27,500 nt of DNA, taken from the NCBI RefSeq assembly GCF_003046425.1, contig NZ_QAJG01000006.1, positions 75,001 through 102,500 on the forward strand, given 5' to 3'. This document shows, one piece after another, positions 1 through 27,500 of the stretch; the first letter of the stretch is position 1, and the number at the start of each line of letters is the position of its first letter. Both the position numbers and the translations under genes were made by a program. This DNA comes from Leptospira borgpetersenii serovar Javanica (GTDB lineage: Bacteria; Spirochaetota; Leptospiria; Leptospirales; Leptospiraceae). The notes below the pieces were generated by a model that was not told the origin of the DNA, did not search any database, and worked only from the letters and a program-made list of their open reading frames with translations.

Positions 1-1
1 A

Positions 2-133
2 GTCCGACGTAAGAAAAAAATTCTTGCACGAAAAACGCCAGCCGCTGCAGTAAATATGGGTCCGGCTTTGTCAGATTCAACATACAAAACATCGGAGTTC
101 TTCAATTGGGCCGTTAACCTACACAGTAGCTGA
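2..133 (+). CDS. C-terminal fragment of an unknown ORF (start outside window)
   Basis: Reading frame 2 is open from the window edge to a TGA at 131-133 and gives 43 residues. The stretch RKKILARKTPAAA...TYKTSEFF loosely resembles the 'TPAxAAGxxxxxxTxxEL' tails of some integrase-type transposases, but this resemblance is weak and based on recollection only. No clear terminator follows, only T-rich sequence. The opposite strand is also open here, so the coding strand itself is uncertain. Confidence 0.35.
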   Translation, partial: VRRKKKILARKTPAAAVNMGPALSDSTYKTSEFFNWAVNLHSS

Positions 134-189
134 GTGGTATTTTTGTTTTTTTCAAAAAACCGTCTTTCAATTTGAAATCAAATGACAAT

Positions 190-229
190 CTATAATATCC
201 GCTCTCTCCTTACGCCGAACTCACGTTAA
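190..229 (+). repeat. Solo copy of the AACGTGARTTCGG-type repeat end
   Basis: This 40-bp stretch runs from CTATAATATCC to GCCGAACTCACGTTAA. It matches the right-hand end of the element at 11264-11373 and carries the same GAAYTCACGTTAA terminus as the element at 17479-17650. No matching left end was seen in the first 190 bases, so it looks like a single end or a relic. Confidence 0.5.
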
Positions 230-273
230 ATAGATAAATCAGTTATACCCCCATTACAGAAAGGAATAAAGAA

Positions 274-414
274 ATGCAAGATTTAGAATACGATTCTTCA
301 AAAGATAAGGGTAAGTGCCTCTATAAAATCAAAAAACAACAGAACGTTATAAAGAATTCCTATGGCGAAGTCACTGTTTTACGACATTCGAGAATTCTAA
401 AATCTATTTTATAG
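274..414 (+). CDS. Short ORF running into a TIR element
   Basis: This 46-codon ORF starts with ATG 6-7 bases after a good purine-rich ribosome-binding sequence (AGAAAGGA). The first 14 or so codons are unique sequence. From codon 15 the frame enters the 100-bp repeat at 318-417, and its stop (TAG, 412-414) lies inside the repeat's right terminal inverted repeat. It may be the start of an older gene whose end was replaced by the insertion, or a chance ORF. No known family is recognisable. Confidence 0.3.
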   Translation: MQDLEYDSSKDKGKCLYKIKKQQNVIKNSYGEVTVLRHSRILKSIL

Positions 415-417
415 AGG
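318..417 (+). repeat. 100-bp TIR element, copy 1 (CCTCTATAAAAT ends)
   Basis: The element starts CCTCTATAAAATCAAAAAAC and ends AATCTATTTTATAGAGG, giving 12-bp perfect terminal inverted repeats. A second copy in the opposite orientation lies at 10202-10300. The first 47 bases of the two copies are identical, as are the last 26; most differences fall in a central patch of about 12 bases. No convincing target-site duplication is visible. It encodes nothing recognisable and is probably a MITE-like non-autonomous element. Confidence 0.8.
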
Positions 418-473
418 TTCTCAAAAGTAATCTACTTTGCCGATGATTACAAAAGTTGAAATCCTTTTTGAAA

Positions 474-879
<406 letters not shown>

Positions 880-1066
880 CAAGACTTTTATTCTAACGAT
901 TTCGAAACATCTTCGCAAGGACTTTTCCGAAAAACATAAAATTGAAAAAATGAAGGATTGATTATTTCCCCTTCCAACGAAATCCGACTGCAAACTTTAA
1001 TCAGTCTAACCGAGTCGGACGAAAACAAATTCAGTGGGACAAATTTCTAAAGCGGAACAAAAACTA

Positions 1067-1834
1067 TTATATCGATTCAAATCCGTTATTTTTCTTCAAA
1101 GCGTCCTCGAAAAAATCAGACTCGATTCTATCAATCGACGTTAAAATCAATTTCATCTCCATATCGGAAAGATCCCGAAAGAGTTCTTGACCTTTTTGTA
1201 ATATTACAAAACCAAGACGGATTCCTTCCACTTCTTCAGAAGTGTACGTTTTCGGCTTGTTTTCCATCTTAGAAACGATCGCGTTCATCATCAAAACGAT
1301 CTTGTTTAAGAGTTCTTTATTAGAAAGAGTTTCAAAAAGTCTCAGGATATCCTTCCTAAATTGGTCCGCTTCTTTTTTGGGAATCCGGGAAATGATTCTA
1401 TCAAAAACGATCGGGTCTTCCGGATCGTTCCCCAATCTCAACTCCTCCTTTGTGAATTCGAACATTAAAGTTTCAAAATGTCTTGCCGTAAGATAAGAAT
1501 TCAAAGCCGCAAAACCGGTTTTAAATGCCGCACCCAAATGCCTTCCGAAATTGAAAGCGGCCGCGCCTAAAGAACCGATCAAACCAAACACCTTGGAAGG
1601 ACTATGGACAAAACCGGAAAGGGAACGAAAGGCTCCGTCCAACAAAAGTCTTCCTTTGTATTCCGGATACAAAAGCTCTAAAAAATATTTCAAAAGAGCA
1701 TCGACAACCGATCTTGGAATGGCCTTCAGTTCCGGATAACGTTCCAAATTGGAAATCGAATATCGTCGAATCAGTGAAGAACGATAAGCCCGGATCAAAA
1801 CGGGAAAATCCGGATCCTGAAGAACATTTTTCAT
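1067..1834 (-). CDS. Hypothetical protein, unknown family
   Basis: This 255-residue protein has no motif I recognise. The N-terminal half is basic. Residues about 80-115 form a Gly/Ala/Phe-rich stretch (SKVFGLIGSLGAAAFNFGRHLGAAF) that could be an amphipathic or weakly hydrophobic segment. The C-terminal half is charged and helical, rich in Glu, Lys and Leu. There is no signal peptide. It lies 48 bases downstream of the receiver-EAL gene in the same orientation, so it is probably the last cistron of the signalling operon or a close follower. A role in that pathway would be guesswork. Confidence 0.75.
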   Translation of the reverse strand: MKNVLQDPDFPVLIRAYRSSLIRRYSISNLERYPELKAIPRSVVDALLKYFLELLYPEYKGRLLLDGAFRSLSGFVHSPSKVFGLIGSLGAAAFNFGRHLGAAFKTGFAALNSYLTARHFETLMFEFTKEELRLGNDPEDPIVFDRIISRIPKKEADQFRKDILRLFETLSNKELLNKIVLMMNAIVSKMENKPKTYTSEEVEGIRLGFVILQKGQELFRDLSDMEMKLILTSIDRIESDFFEDALKKNNGFESI

Positions 1835-1882
1835 ACTACCGAAAGAATCGAATTCTTTCCTTGAGAGTAAACCAGAAAAAAA

Positions 1883-3097
<1,215 letters not shown>

Positions 3098-3107
3098 GAG
3101 TACTCAA

Positions 3108-4629
<1,522 letters not shown>

Positions 4630-4637
<8 letters not shown>

Positions 4638-5071
4638 TGGGGAGCTCCACTATCTCAAACCAATATTCTCCTAGAGTTCGGATCGTTTCCATAAACGCAT
4701 CAAACTCCACGGGTTTTCGAATGAAAGAATTTGCACCCAGATCGTAAGTTTCCAACATATCCTCTTCTTCCCTAGAAGTTGTGATAACAATGACCGGGAT
4801 TGCCTTGAACTCTGAAATGGACTTGATCACTTTTAAAACCTCTCTTCCATCCATTTTTGGCATATTCAAATCCAATAAAATGATTCCTGGTCTAGGATAC
4901 TTTAAAGTATCGGAATATTCCCCTCTGTTTTGAAGAAAATCGAACAATTCTTCCCCATCCTTCACGAAATGTAGAGGGTTGTTCAGATTATTCTCCCGAA
5001 AACCGTCCCTCATCAATAGCCGATCGTCCGGATCGTCTTCCGCAACTAGTATATGAATCGAACTTTGATTT

Positions 5072-5088
<17 letters not shown>
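4630..5088 (-). CDS. Rcp-type single-domain response regulator
   Basis: This is a stand-alone receiver of 152 residues when started at the ATG at 5088. The upstream in-frame extension to 5127 would run deep into the kinase gene and is not needed. Conserved residues are E17-D18-D19, phospho-acceptor D73 in LLDLNMPKMDG, T104 and K125 in RKP. The DDPDDR loop and extended length match the Rcp1/RcpA group, which usually shuttle phosphate from PAS/GAF or phytochrome-like kinases and lack an output domain. It overlaps the upstream kinase by 17 bases and the downstream hybrid kinase by 8. It is probably a phosphate carrier between them. Confidence 0.9.
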
Positions 5089-7774
<2,686 letters not shown>

Positions 7775-7841
7775 GAAAATCGCCAAAGAAAAAACAATTC
7801 TAATTTCTTCACGTAGAAGATTTCAATTAAAAAATAAGAAT

Positions 7842-10130
<2,289 letters not shown>

Positions 10131-10201
10131 ATTCTAATAGACGTTTCTCCGTAAAATTTTGAGCAATAAAAGATGATACGAATCCGTATTCTATAAGGGG
10201 G

Positions 10202-10300
10202 CCTCTATAAAATAGATTTTAGAATTCTCCAATGTCATAAAACGGCGGTTTCACATAGGAATTCTTTATAACGTTCTGTTGTTTTTTGATTTTATAGAGG
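10202..10300 (-). repeat. 100-bp TIR element, copy 2 (inverted)
   Basis: This is the reverse complement of the element at 318-417. The ends are CCTCTATAAAAT and ATTTTATAGAGG, and the copy is 99 bp long. It lies 71 bases upstream of the patatin gene start, where it could influence that promoter. The rest of the 10131-10601 intergenic stretch is AT-rich and holds no gene that I can see. Confidence 0.8.
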
Positions 10301-10507
10301 TGCCCATAAACAACTACAACTCCGAATCGAATCCGCTTTTCTCGTAATAAACTTACGCACAGGACAGTTGCAATTCTTAGAATTCAAACCAAATAACCTT
10401 TCGAATCAAACCTATCTCAAAAAGTTATAATGTTCTAAGAAGAATTTTCAAAAAATTATTTATATGGAACACAAAAGGCAAGAACAAATCATTCCAAAGA
10501 ACCGGCG

Positions 10508-10545
<38 letters not shown>

Positions 10546-10601
10546 ATGAATTCTTAGAAAATGATTCCTACTTTTAAATCCGAAATCGACCGAATTTAGT
10601 A

Positions 10602-11099
<498 letters not shown>

Positions 11100-11110
11100 G
11101 GTACCATGAA

Positions 11111-11185
<75 letters not shown>

Positions 11186-11263
11186 CTAATCTCTACTACA
11201 TAAGGGACGAGTGGATAGGAATTAGGACTTTACAACTCCTACATTTCATTACGAAGATTGTAA

Positions 11264-11373
11264 CTAACGTGAGTTCGGCCTAAGAAAATCTAGACGAATA
11301 AGAAACTCAATGTTTATCCCTACAAGTCAAAACATATAATCGCTTTCGTATCTGTTTACCGAATTCACGTTAA
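11264..11373 (+). repeat. 110-bp TIR element, family III (AACGTGARTTCGG ends)
   Basis: The left end TAACGTGAGTTCGGCC and the right end CCGAATTCACGTTAA are inverted repeats over about 13-15 bases with one or two mismatches. The inner right flank (ATATAATCGCTTTCGTATC) matches the reverse complement of the inner left flank of the element at 17479-17650. The remaining bases of the 11100-11573 intergenic stretch show no gene. Confidence 0.55.
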
Positions 11374-11573
11374 CTGATTTTTCTTAAGGATTTTGGATAG
11401 ACTTTTAGATTTTCGGAATGGATCATCCATAAAATCCTTCCATTTACACATTAGACGAAATTCATTGAAAAAAATTATTTCCCAAAGATCGATTCAAAGT
11501 TTCCTACTCGTAACGAGCGGATACATTGGGCAAGTAGCTTGTTCGGTTTTTCAAAAGAGAAAAAATGGCTCCA

Positions 11574-13082
<1,509 letters not shown>

Positions 13083-13115
13083 TCCAGAAATGGATTTCGA
13101 TTTCCCATACTCCAC

Positions 13116-16720
<3,605 letters not shown>

Positions 16721-16734
<14 letters not shown>

Positions 16735-17338
16735 GTATGCACCTGATGCTACGGGCAATAACCAGAAGGGTAAAGTTTGTATTTTTGCTTCCGCGACGGC
16801 TACAGGAATTGGTAACACCTCAGGTATGGGAAATGCCACTCGTTATATTACGGGTGACAATGCCGGGGATCAAATCGGTAGAGCAATTACAGCGCGAGAC
16901 TTAGATCTAGACGGAAGAGCGGATCTAATTATCTCAACTCATACTTCTAATACTGCTATGATTGCTAATAACTGGAATAATAGTGCCGTTTTTCTAACAC
17001 CAAGGAACGGTACTATAGGCGGTACCGCATTATTATCTAATAACAGTTATCAGATAATAGGAATAGGTGGGTATGTACATATGACGAATGGTCCCGGCAA
17101 ACCCCTTTCTACCGGTGATGTCAACGGAGATGGCATTCCCGATCTTATCATTGGTCGCCCAAATACACAAAATGGGATGATAAGTAACCAAATTAGCATC
17201 TTTCATCTCCCTACTACTGGTACCGGTCAACCGGCGGATTTAAATAATCCTACTATTAATATCCTGGGTACTTCGTTGATCGGTGGGTTGGGTGGAAGCA
17301 CATCCGACTCGAATCAGTTTGGAGCTGCTCTCTATTGA
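16721..17338 (+). pseudogene. 3' part of the Ig/FG-GAP lipoprotein, separated by a frameshift
   Basis: This 205-codon frame continues the fifth FG-GAP repeat (CAPEYAPDATGNNQKGKVCIF) and adds two more (DLDLDGRAD, DVNGDGIPD) before ending in SNQFGAALY. It opens with TTG inside the upstream coding sequence and has no ribosome-binding site of its own, so it is not an independent gene. Restoring one TG unit at 16721-16726 would give GTTGTGTGTGCACCT and join the two parts into a product of about 1,298 residues. A single-base deletion would also restore the frame, but it fits the VVGAP-like consensus less well. It could be a real mutation, a phase-variable tract or a sequencing error. Confidence 0.8.
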
Positions 17339-17349
17339 GATACGATTGT

Positions 17350-17381
17350 TTTCACTCCGGGAAACTTTTCCCGGAGTGAAA
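17350..17381 (+). terminator. Strong stem-loop after the lipoprotein gene
   Basis: TTTCACTCCGGGAA (17350-17363) pairs perfectly with TTCCCGGAGTGAAA (17368-17381) around a 4-base loop, 12 bases after the stop codon. The T-run that should follow is poor (ATTGG), so termination efficiency is uncertain. The position and 14-bp stem make a terminator or 3'-end-stabilising hairpin the best reading. Confidence 0.7.
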
Positions 17382-17478
17382 TTGGATTGAAGTGGAAACA
17401 AACTTTTAATATAAGAATTCAATTTTGTTTCAGATTTTTTTTCTAAAACCTAAATAAGCCGCTTGGAATTTTGATAGT

Positions 17479-17650
17479 TTAATGTGAATTCGATATAACA
17501 AAGTAAAAGCGATTCTTATATTATGCTACCCAGCAGTATTGAGTTTGAAAAATTCCGAAGGAATTGAAATAAAAAGCGCGATCGCGAGTCACTTTAGCTA
17601 CGAAATTTGCGAGCGATTCGCACAAACTTCTTATATCAAGTTCACGTTAA
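17479..17650 (+). repeat. 172-bp TIR element, family III
   Basis: The left end TTAATGTGAATTCGATATAA and the reverse complement of the right end, TTAACGTGAACTTGATATAA, match at 17 of 20 bases. The ends belong to the same group as 11264-11373 and 190-229. The interior contains a further palindromic part rich in GCGATCGCGAG. An ORF can be drawn through it but shows no coding character. Confidence 0.55.
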
Positions 17651-17659
17651 TTGATAGGG

Positions 17660-17900
17660 AGTTATCTCAAAAATACTTTGAACTTGTCCTAAAGCCACAA
17701 AATGTAGGAACTCCTAGGGAGTATTCCAACGATAAAATTTGTTAGAAAGTCCATAAATCACCAATCTGCGGGAATATCCTTACGCTCTATTACGAACTTA
17801 AGAAATGATTGTGTTGATTTTTTTTAAGGTTTTGGGACAAGTTCTTTGTCTTTGCTTAAAGTACCAATTCCAATCACTCTAAGATATTTCTGAGATAATT
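17660..17900 (+). repeat. 241-bp TIR element, long relative of family II
   Basis: The ends AGTTATCTCAAAAATA and TATTTCTGAGATAATT pair with two mismatches and match the family II termini. A second inner inverted pair, GAACTTGTCC (17680-17689) and GGACAAGTTC (17835-17844), lies inside. The right third carries the family II core CTTTGCTTAAAG...CACTCTAA. It begins 9 bases after the previous element. Together they fill most of the gene-free stretch 17339-18206. Confidence 0.5.
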
Positions 17901-17939
17901 TCTAAAGATATAAAACGAACCTCCCGTAAAAACGAGAAC

Positions 17940-18062
17940 ATAAAAATCCTGATCGCTTTCTGGCTGATTCAATTCTTCCTTTGTCAATCGAAAATGCGCG
18001 CCTACCTTTTTCCACTGGTCTCACATGGGAAATCAGACTTTGTTTTGAAAAGGTTTTCTTGA
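17940..18062 (+). pseudogene. Possible lipoprotein-gene remnant
   Basis: This 40-codon frame starts at an ATA where ATG would be expected and reads IKILIAFWLIQFFLCQSKMR..., which looks like a lipoprotein signal peptide with Cys after FFL, then stops at TGA. No ribosome-binding site is clear, and it lies directly downstream of a repeat element. It is best read as a decayed gene start, with chance similarity possible in so short a frame. Confidence 0.25.
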
Positions 18063-18206
18063 TGGAGCGCGATTAGATTTTAGTAGAATCCTTTTTTTTA
18101 AAAAGAAGCCCACAAATCATTTGGGTTATTTACCATTTTTAAAAAACAACGACTCTTCCCATTCCAGAACGATTCTCCCTAAAGAATCGAACTTTTTAAA
18201 ATATAC

Positions 18207-19211
<1,005 letters not shown>

Positions 19212-19300
19212 GTTCTCTATTTTCCAATATCGGCCTTCCGCCTTTTTTTCGAGGAAAAATTCATAAAAAACGATCCCTTTCTAGCGGAATTTCCTTCGGC

Positions 19301-19657
19301 CTGCAGAGCGACCCATAGGAAGCGATGCATTGAGTTTCTGCAGAGCAACCCATAGGAAGCCATAACGTTACCCACAAATTAAGAAGGCTTTTGGGATCAT
19401 AAGGATCAAAAACTGATATTTTTCAAGTGTTCCGACAAGAATGAGGCTTTTTACTTGCAAGAAGTATGATTTTGTGGTAAAGAAAACCTCCCGAGTCTTC
19501 CCACCGCCTCTCCCCTCCACCCAAAATCAGGGTGGGGCGTAAGTTTCACAGAGGATTTGTAGTAATTCCGACAGATTTATCTTCAGATCCAAGTATTTGT
19601 GGGTAACGTTATGATAGGAAGCGATGCATTGAGTTTCTGCAGAGCGACCCATAGGAA
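19301..19657. repeat. 37-bp tandem repeat, about 2.6 units, interrupted by an insertion
   Basis: Unit 1 (19301-19337) starts CTGCAGAGCGACCCATAGGA and ends GATGCATTGAGTTT. Unit 2 is split into 19338-19360 and 19623-19636 by the 253-bp element. Unit 3 (19637-19657) is partial. Units differ at a single base (GCGACC/GCAACC). With the insertion and one copy of the 9-bp duplication removed, the units join perfectly. The array has the form of a variable-number tandem repeat. Confidence 0.85.
19361..19613. mobile_element. 253-bp non-autonomous element with 19-bp TIRs and 9-bp target duplication
   Basis: CATAACGTTACCCACAAAT (19361-19379) is the exact reverse complement of ATTTGTGGGTAACGTTATG (19595-19613). 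ATAGGAAGC flanks both sides (19352-19360 and 19614-19622). Removing the element and one flank restores the 37-bp tandem repeat, so the insertion is demonstrated by the sequence itself. There is no ORF of note inside. An internal stem CCACCC/GGGTGG lies at 19517-19535. A transposase acting in trans, with 9-bp staggered cuts, is implied; its family cannot be named from this window. Confidence 0.9.
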
Positions 19658-19795
19658 AGCTCTGCGGCCGTCAGTTCAGAGAACGATCAATCCATCGAGA
19701 GTGGGATCTTTCGTTTTCTCCATCGCCTTCTTCTTCTTGCTCCATCGATTCAAGAATATTATATTTGGAAACTGCCTTATGTTCAAGAATCATAC

Positions 19796-19876
19796 TAGAA
19801 GCTATCTCAAAAATATCTTAGAATGATTGGAATCGGCGTTTTAAGCAAAGATGAAGTATTTTTGAGACAGCTTCTA
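19796..19876 (-). repeat. 81-bp TIR element, family II copy C
   Basis: The ends TAGAAGCTATCTCAAAAATA and TATTTTTGAGACAGCTTCTA pair at 19 of 20 bases. The core is the near-exact reverse complement of the core at 11111-11185. This is the best-preserved copy in the window and could form a 20-bp hairpin stem. The surrounding 19209-20033 region otherwise holds the tandem repeat and the 253-bp element, but no gene that I can support. Confidence 0.8.
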
Positions 19877-20033
19877 ATCTCCGGATCGCTCGATAGAAGA
19901 AGTTTGATGCAAACCGACACAATTTCTCTTCCCGAACCTACACGAGAGTCCCTTTTACAACTTTAATAAGTGCGATTTTTTTTCTATTCACTTGGGCCTT
20001 TAATCGAATCTTGCCCATGTTGTATTTCCGGAA

Positions 20034-20599
20034 ATGAAATTCTTGGTGTCGAGCCGGGGAAGAATTCCGGCAGCGAGAACGGGAGACATCGGCACAATCT
20101 TTGCACTCATCGTCATTTTGATCTTGTTGACTTTCGGTTTCGGATTTCCGATCCTTTACTTTCTGTTCGGAAAAAAATTCTCAGTCTCAAAGGCTTACAG
20201 TTTTTAATCGGCGATCATTAGGAATCGGTCAGCATTTATTTGTCCGAAAAACTGGAAGCTTCAATCTGTAAAAAGGCAGAGGCGAGCAAAGCAAACGGCA
20301 AGAAGTTTTCCACCTCCGAGCAAATTCAAAATCTTCCCTATTATCTCAGAAATTTGGAGGATCTTCCCAGTCTGATCCGTTTTCTGATCCAAAGAATCAT
20401 GGACAAACTCGGCATTGAATAGATTCTGAAGGAAATTTCCGTGAGAATTCCGGACACGGAAAATCCGAATTCGGAAGATTTTCAAAAGGTTTTAAAACGC
20501 GCGATCGAGTTCACGATCCAGGGAACTTTTTTTAAACCGAATCTGAATTGGTTCTTCGTCTTGGGTGGAATCAATTTAGGAATATTCTTAATTCTTAAA
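20034..20599 (+). pseudogene. Broken membrane-protein gene
   Basis: ATG 20034 opens a frame (MKFLVSSRGRIPAARTGDIG, then a membrane segment FALIVILILLTFGFGFPILYFLF). It is lost near the A7 run at 20171-20177 and the T5 run at 20201-20205. The continuation lies in another frame, with in-frame stops at 20219-20221 and 20420-20422: SEKLEASICKKAEASKANGK, then RIPDTENPNSEDF, then a second hydrophobic segment NWFFVLGGINLGIFLILKI. The coding-like composition across all pieces suggests one gene of about 185 codons that has decayed. Its 3' end runs into a truncated repeat copy. Family not recognised. Confidence 0.65.
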
Positions 20600-20663
20600 A
20601 TAATTTATCTTTGCTTGAAATGCGGATGCCGATCATTCTAAGACATTTTTGAGATGGCTTCTA
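20600..20663 (+). repeat. Family II copy D, left end missing
   Basis: The core TTATCTTTGCTTGAAATGCG...CATTCTA and the right end CATTTTTGAGATGGCTTCTA match family II. The left inverted repeat is absent, and the junction falls at the end of the broken membrane-protein gene. It ends 7 bases from the LytM peptidase stop codon, so like copy A it sits at a gene's 3' end. Confidence 0.6.
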
Positions 20664-20670
20664 GATCGTG

Positions 20671-21203
20671 TTAAAGACTTTTTCTTTCGTTTCCTTTTAG
20701 ATACGGAATTGGATTTAGGTAAAATATTTTTTTCCAACCTTCGATACTTTGATCCGCAAGCCAAAGATAAGGGAAGAGAGTGACGATCGCGTAGTGTAAA
20801 TGTGGAGGTTTACCGATCGCGTTTCCCGTATTTCCTACGGATCCGATTTTCGATCCCTTATAAACGATAAAAAACGCGGGCACTTCCGACTCTTTCAAAT
20901 GCGCGTAGTAATGAATTTTCCACTTCGGACCCAAGACGAAAACTACGTTGCCACCCATGTCGATATTTCCGCTAAAAATTACGATCCCCGAAACGGAGGA
21001 ACGAACCTCTTTGCCTTGTTTTGCGAAGATATCCACTCCTTTGTGGGTGATCGATTTTCCCCAGGGATAAAACCAAAAAGAATCGGAATGATAACTCGAA
21101 CGATCCGCTCCTTCGACCGGCATGGTAAACGATTCGGGTAAAAGAAAGCCGATCGCGACGAGGCTTATGACCGCGAGTAAGGTGCTGTTTCTTTTTATTT
21201 TTT

Positions 21204-21207
<4 letters not shown>
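20671..21207 (-). CDS. M23 (LytM-type) metallopeptidase
   Basis: The 178-residue exported protein has a signal peptide or N-terminal anchor (basic MKKIKRN, hydrophobic LLAVISLVAIGFLL). The LytM zinc-site motifs are complete: HxxxD (H55, D59 in HKGVDIF), a YYAHL motif (H103) and HxH (H136, H138 in PPHLHY). This predicts an active zinc endopeptidase cutting peptidoglycan cross-bridges or stem peptides in the periplasm. It starts with GTG inside GTGA, a 4-base overlap with the antiporter stop, so translation is coupled. It is short for the family, with only the catalytic domain and no LysM or coiled-coil targeting part. Confidence 0.9.
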
Positions 21208-23764
<2,557 letters not shown>

Positions 23765-23772
23765 AACGGCAC

Positions 23773-24864
<1,092 letters not shown>

Positions 24865-24966
24865 ACTTTAGCCGAGATCCATGATTTTCAATCCGAACAC
24901 GATCCGGAACCCGGTACCGCGGTTCGAATATTAAACCGGAAATCCCGAGTTAGTAAAACGATTTTC

Positions 24967-27249
<2,283 letters not shown>

Positions 27250-27265
27250 AAGAGAAAATCCTTAC

Positions 27266-27500
<235 letters not shown>

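Noticed and set aside
17539..17745. 68-codon plus-strand ORF
   Set aside because: It lies across two repeat elements (17479-17650 and 17660-17900) and has no ribosome-binding site or protein-like pattern.
19301..19657. CRISPR array
   Set aside because: The 37-bp units are directly adjacent with no spacers, so this is a tandem repeat.

Overview
The window looks like chromosomal DNA of a pathogenic-clade Leptospira. This is inferred from the gene set: a Leptospira-type DUF1577/PilZ-like protein, an RcpA-like phosphorelay cluster, a lipoprotein with SbsA-type Ig domains plus FG-GAP repeats, and a NhaC antiporter. Frequent TTG/GTG starts and long, repeat-filled intergenic regions fit too. No rRNA, tRNA, CRISPR array, phage module or intact insertion sequence was found.

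Layout. (1) 1-470: the end of a plus-strand ORF, a short ORF and a 100-bp terminal-inverted-repeat (TIR) element. (2) 474-10130: a minus-strand block. A PAS/GAF histidine kinase, an Rcp-type response regulator, a hybrid kinase and a receiver-EAL c-di-GMP phosphodiesterase are packed with overlaps or gaps of 10 bases or fewer, followed by an unknown gene and a DoxX-like membrane protein. Upstream lies a patatin phospholipase with cyclic-nucleotide-binding domains. An inverted second copy of the 100-bp element (10202-10300) closes this block. (3) 10602-13082: a GNAT acetyltransferase, then repeats, then an Omp85-like outer-membrane protein on the minus strand. (4) 13462-17338: a very large surface lipoprotein with six Ig-like domains, a seventh linker domain and seven FG-GAP blades, broken by a two-base loss in a TG repeat. 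(5) 17340-20670: a decayed, repeat-rich stretch around one exported-protein gene. It holds at least five TIR elements, one of which (253 bp, 19-bp perfect TIRs, 9-bp target duplication) sits inside a 37-bp tandem repeat, plus a broken membrane-protein gene. (6) 20671-27500: a minus-strand run: the end of mnmA, an ATP-grasp/FMN-dehydrogenase fusion, a PilZ-like protein, an RluA-type pseudouridine synthase, a NhaC antiporter and a LytM peptidase. The last three are joined by 4-base GTGA stop/start overlaps.

Functionally, the 1.9-7.8 kb cluster reads as one phosphorelay whose output is probably c-di-GMP breakdown, and the PilZ-like protein at 23.8-24.9 kb could be a c-di-GMP reader. The most unusual single protein is the 760-residue ATP-grasp/FMN fusion next to mnmA. 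The most unusual DNA is the set of small non-coding TIR elements, which lie next to gene ends and inside dead genes.
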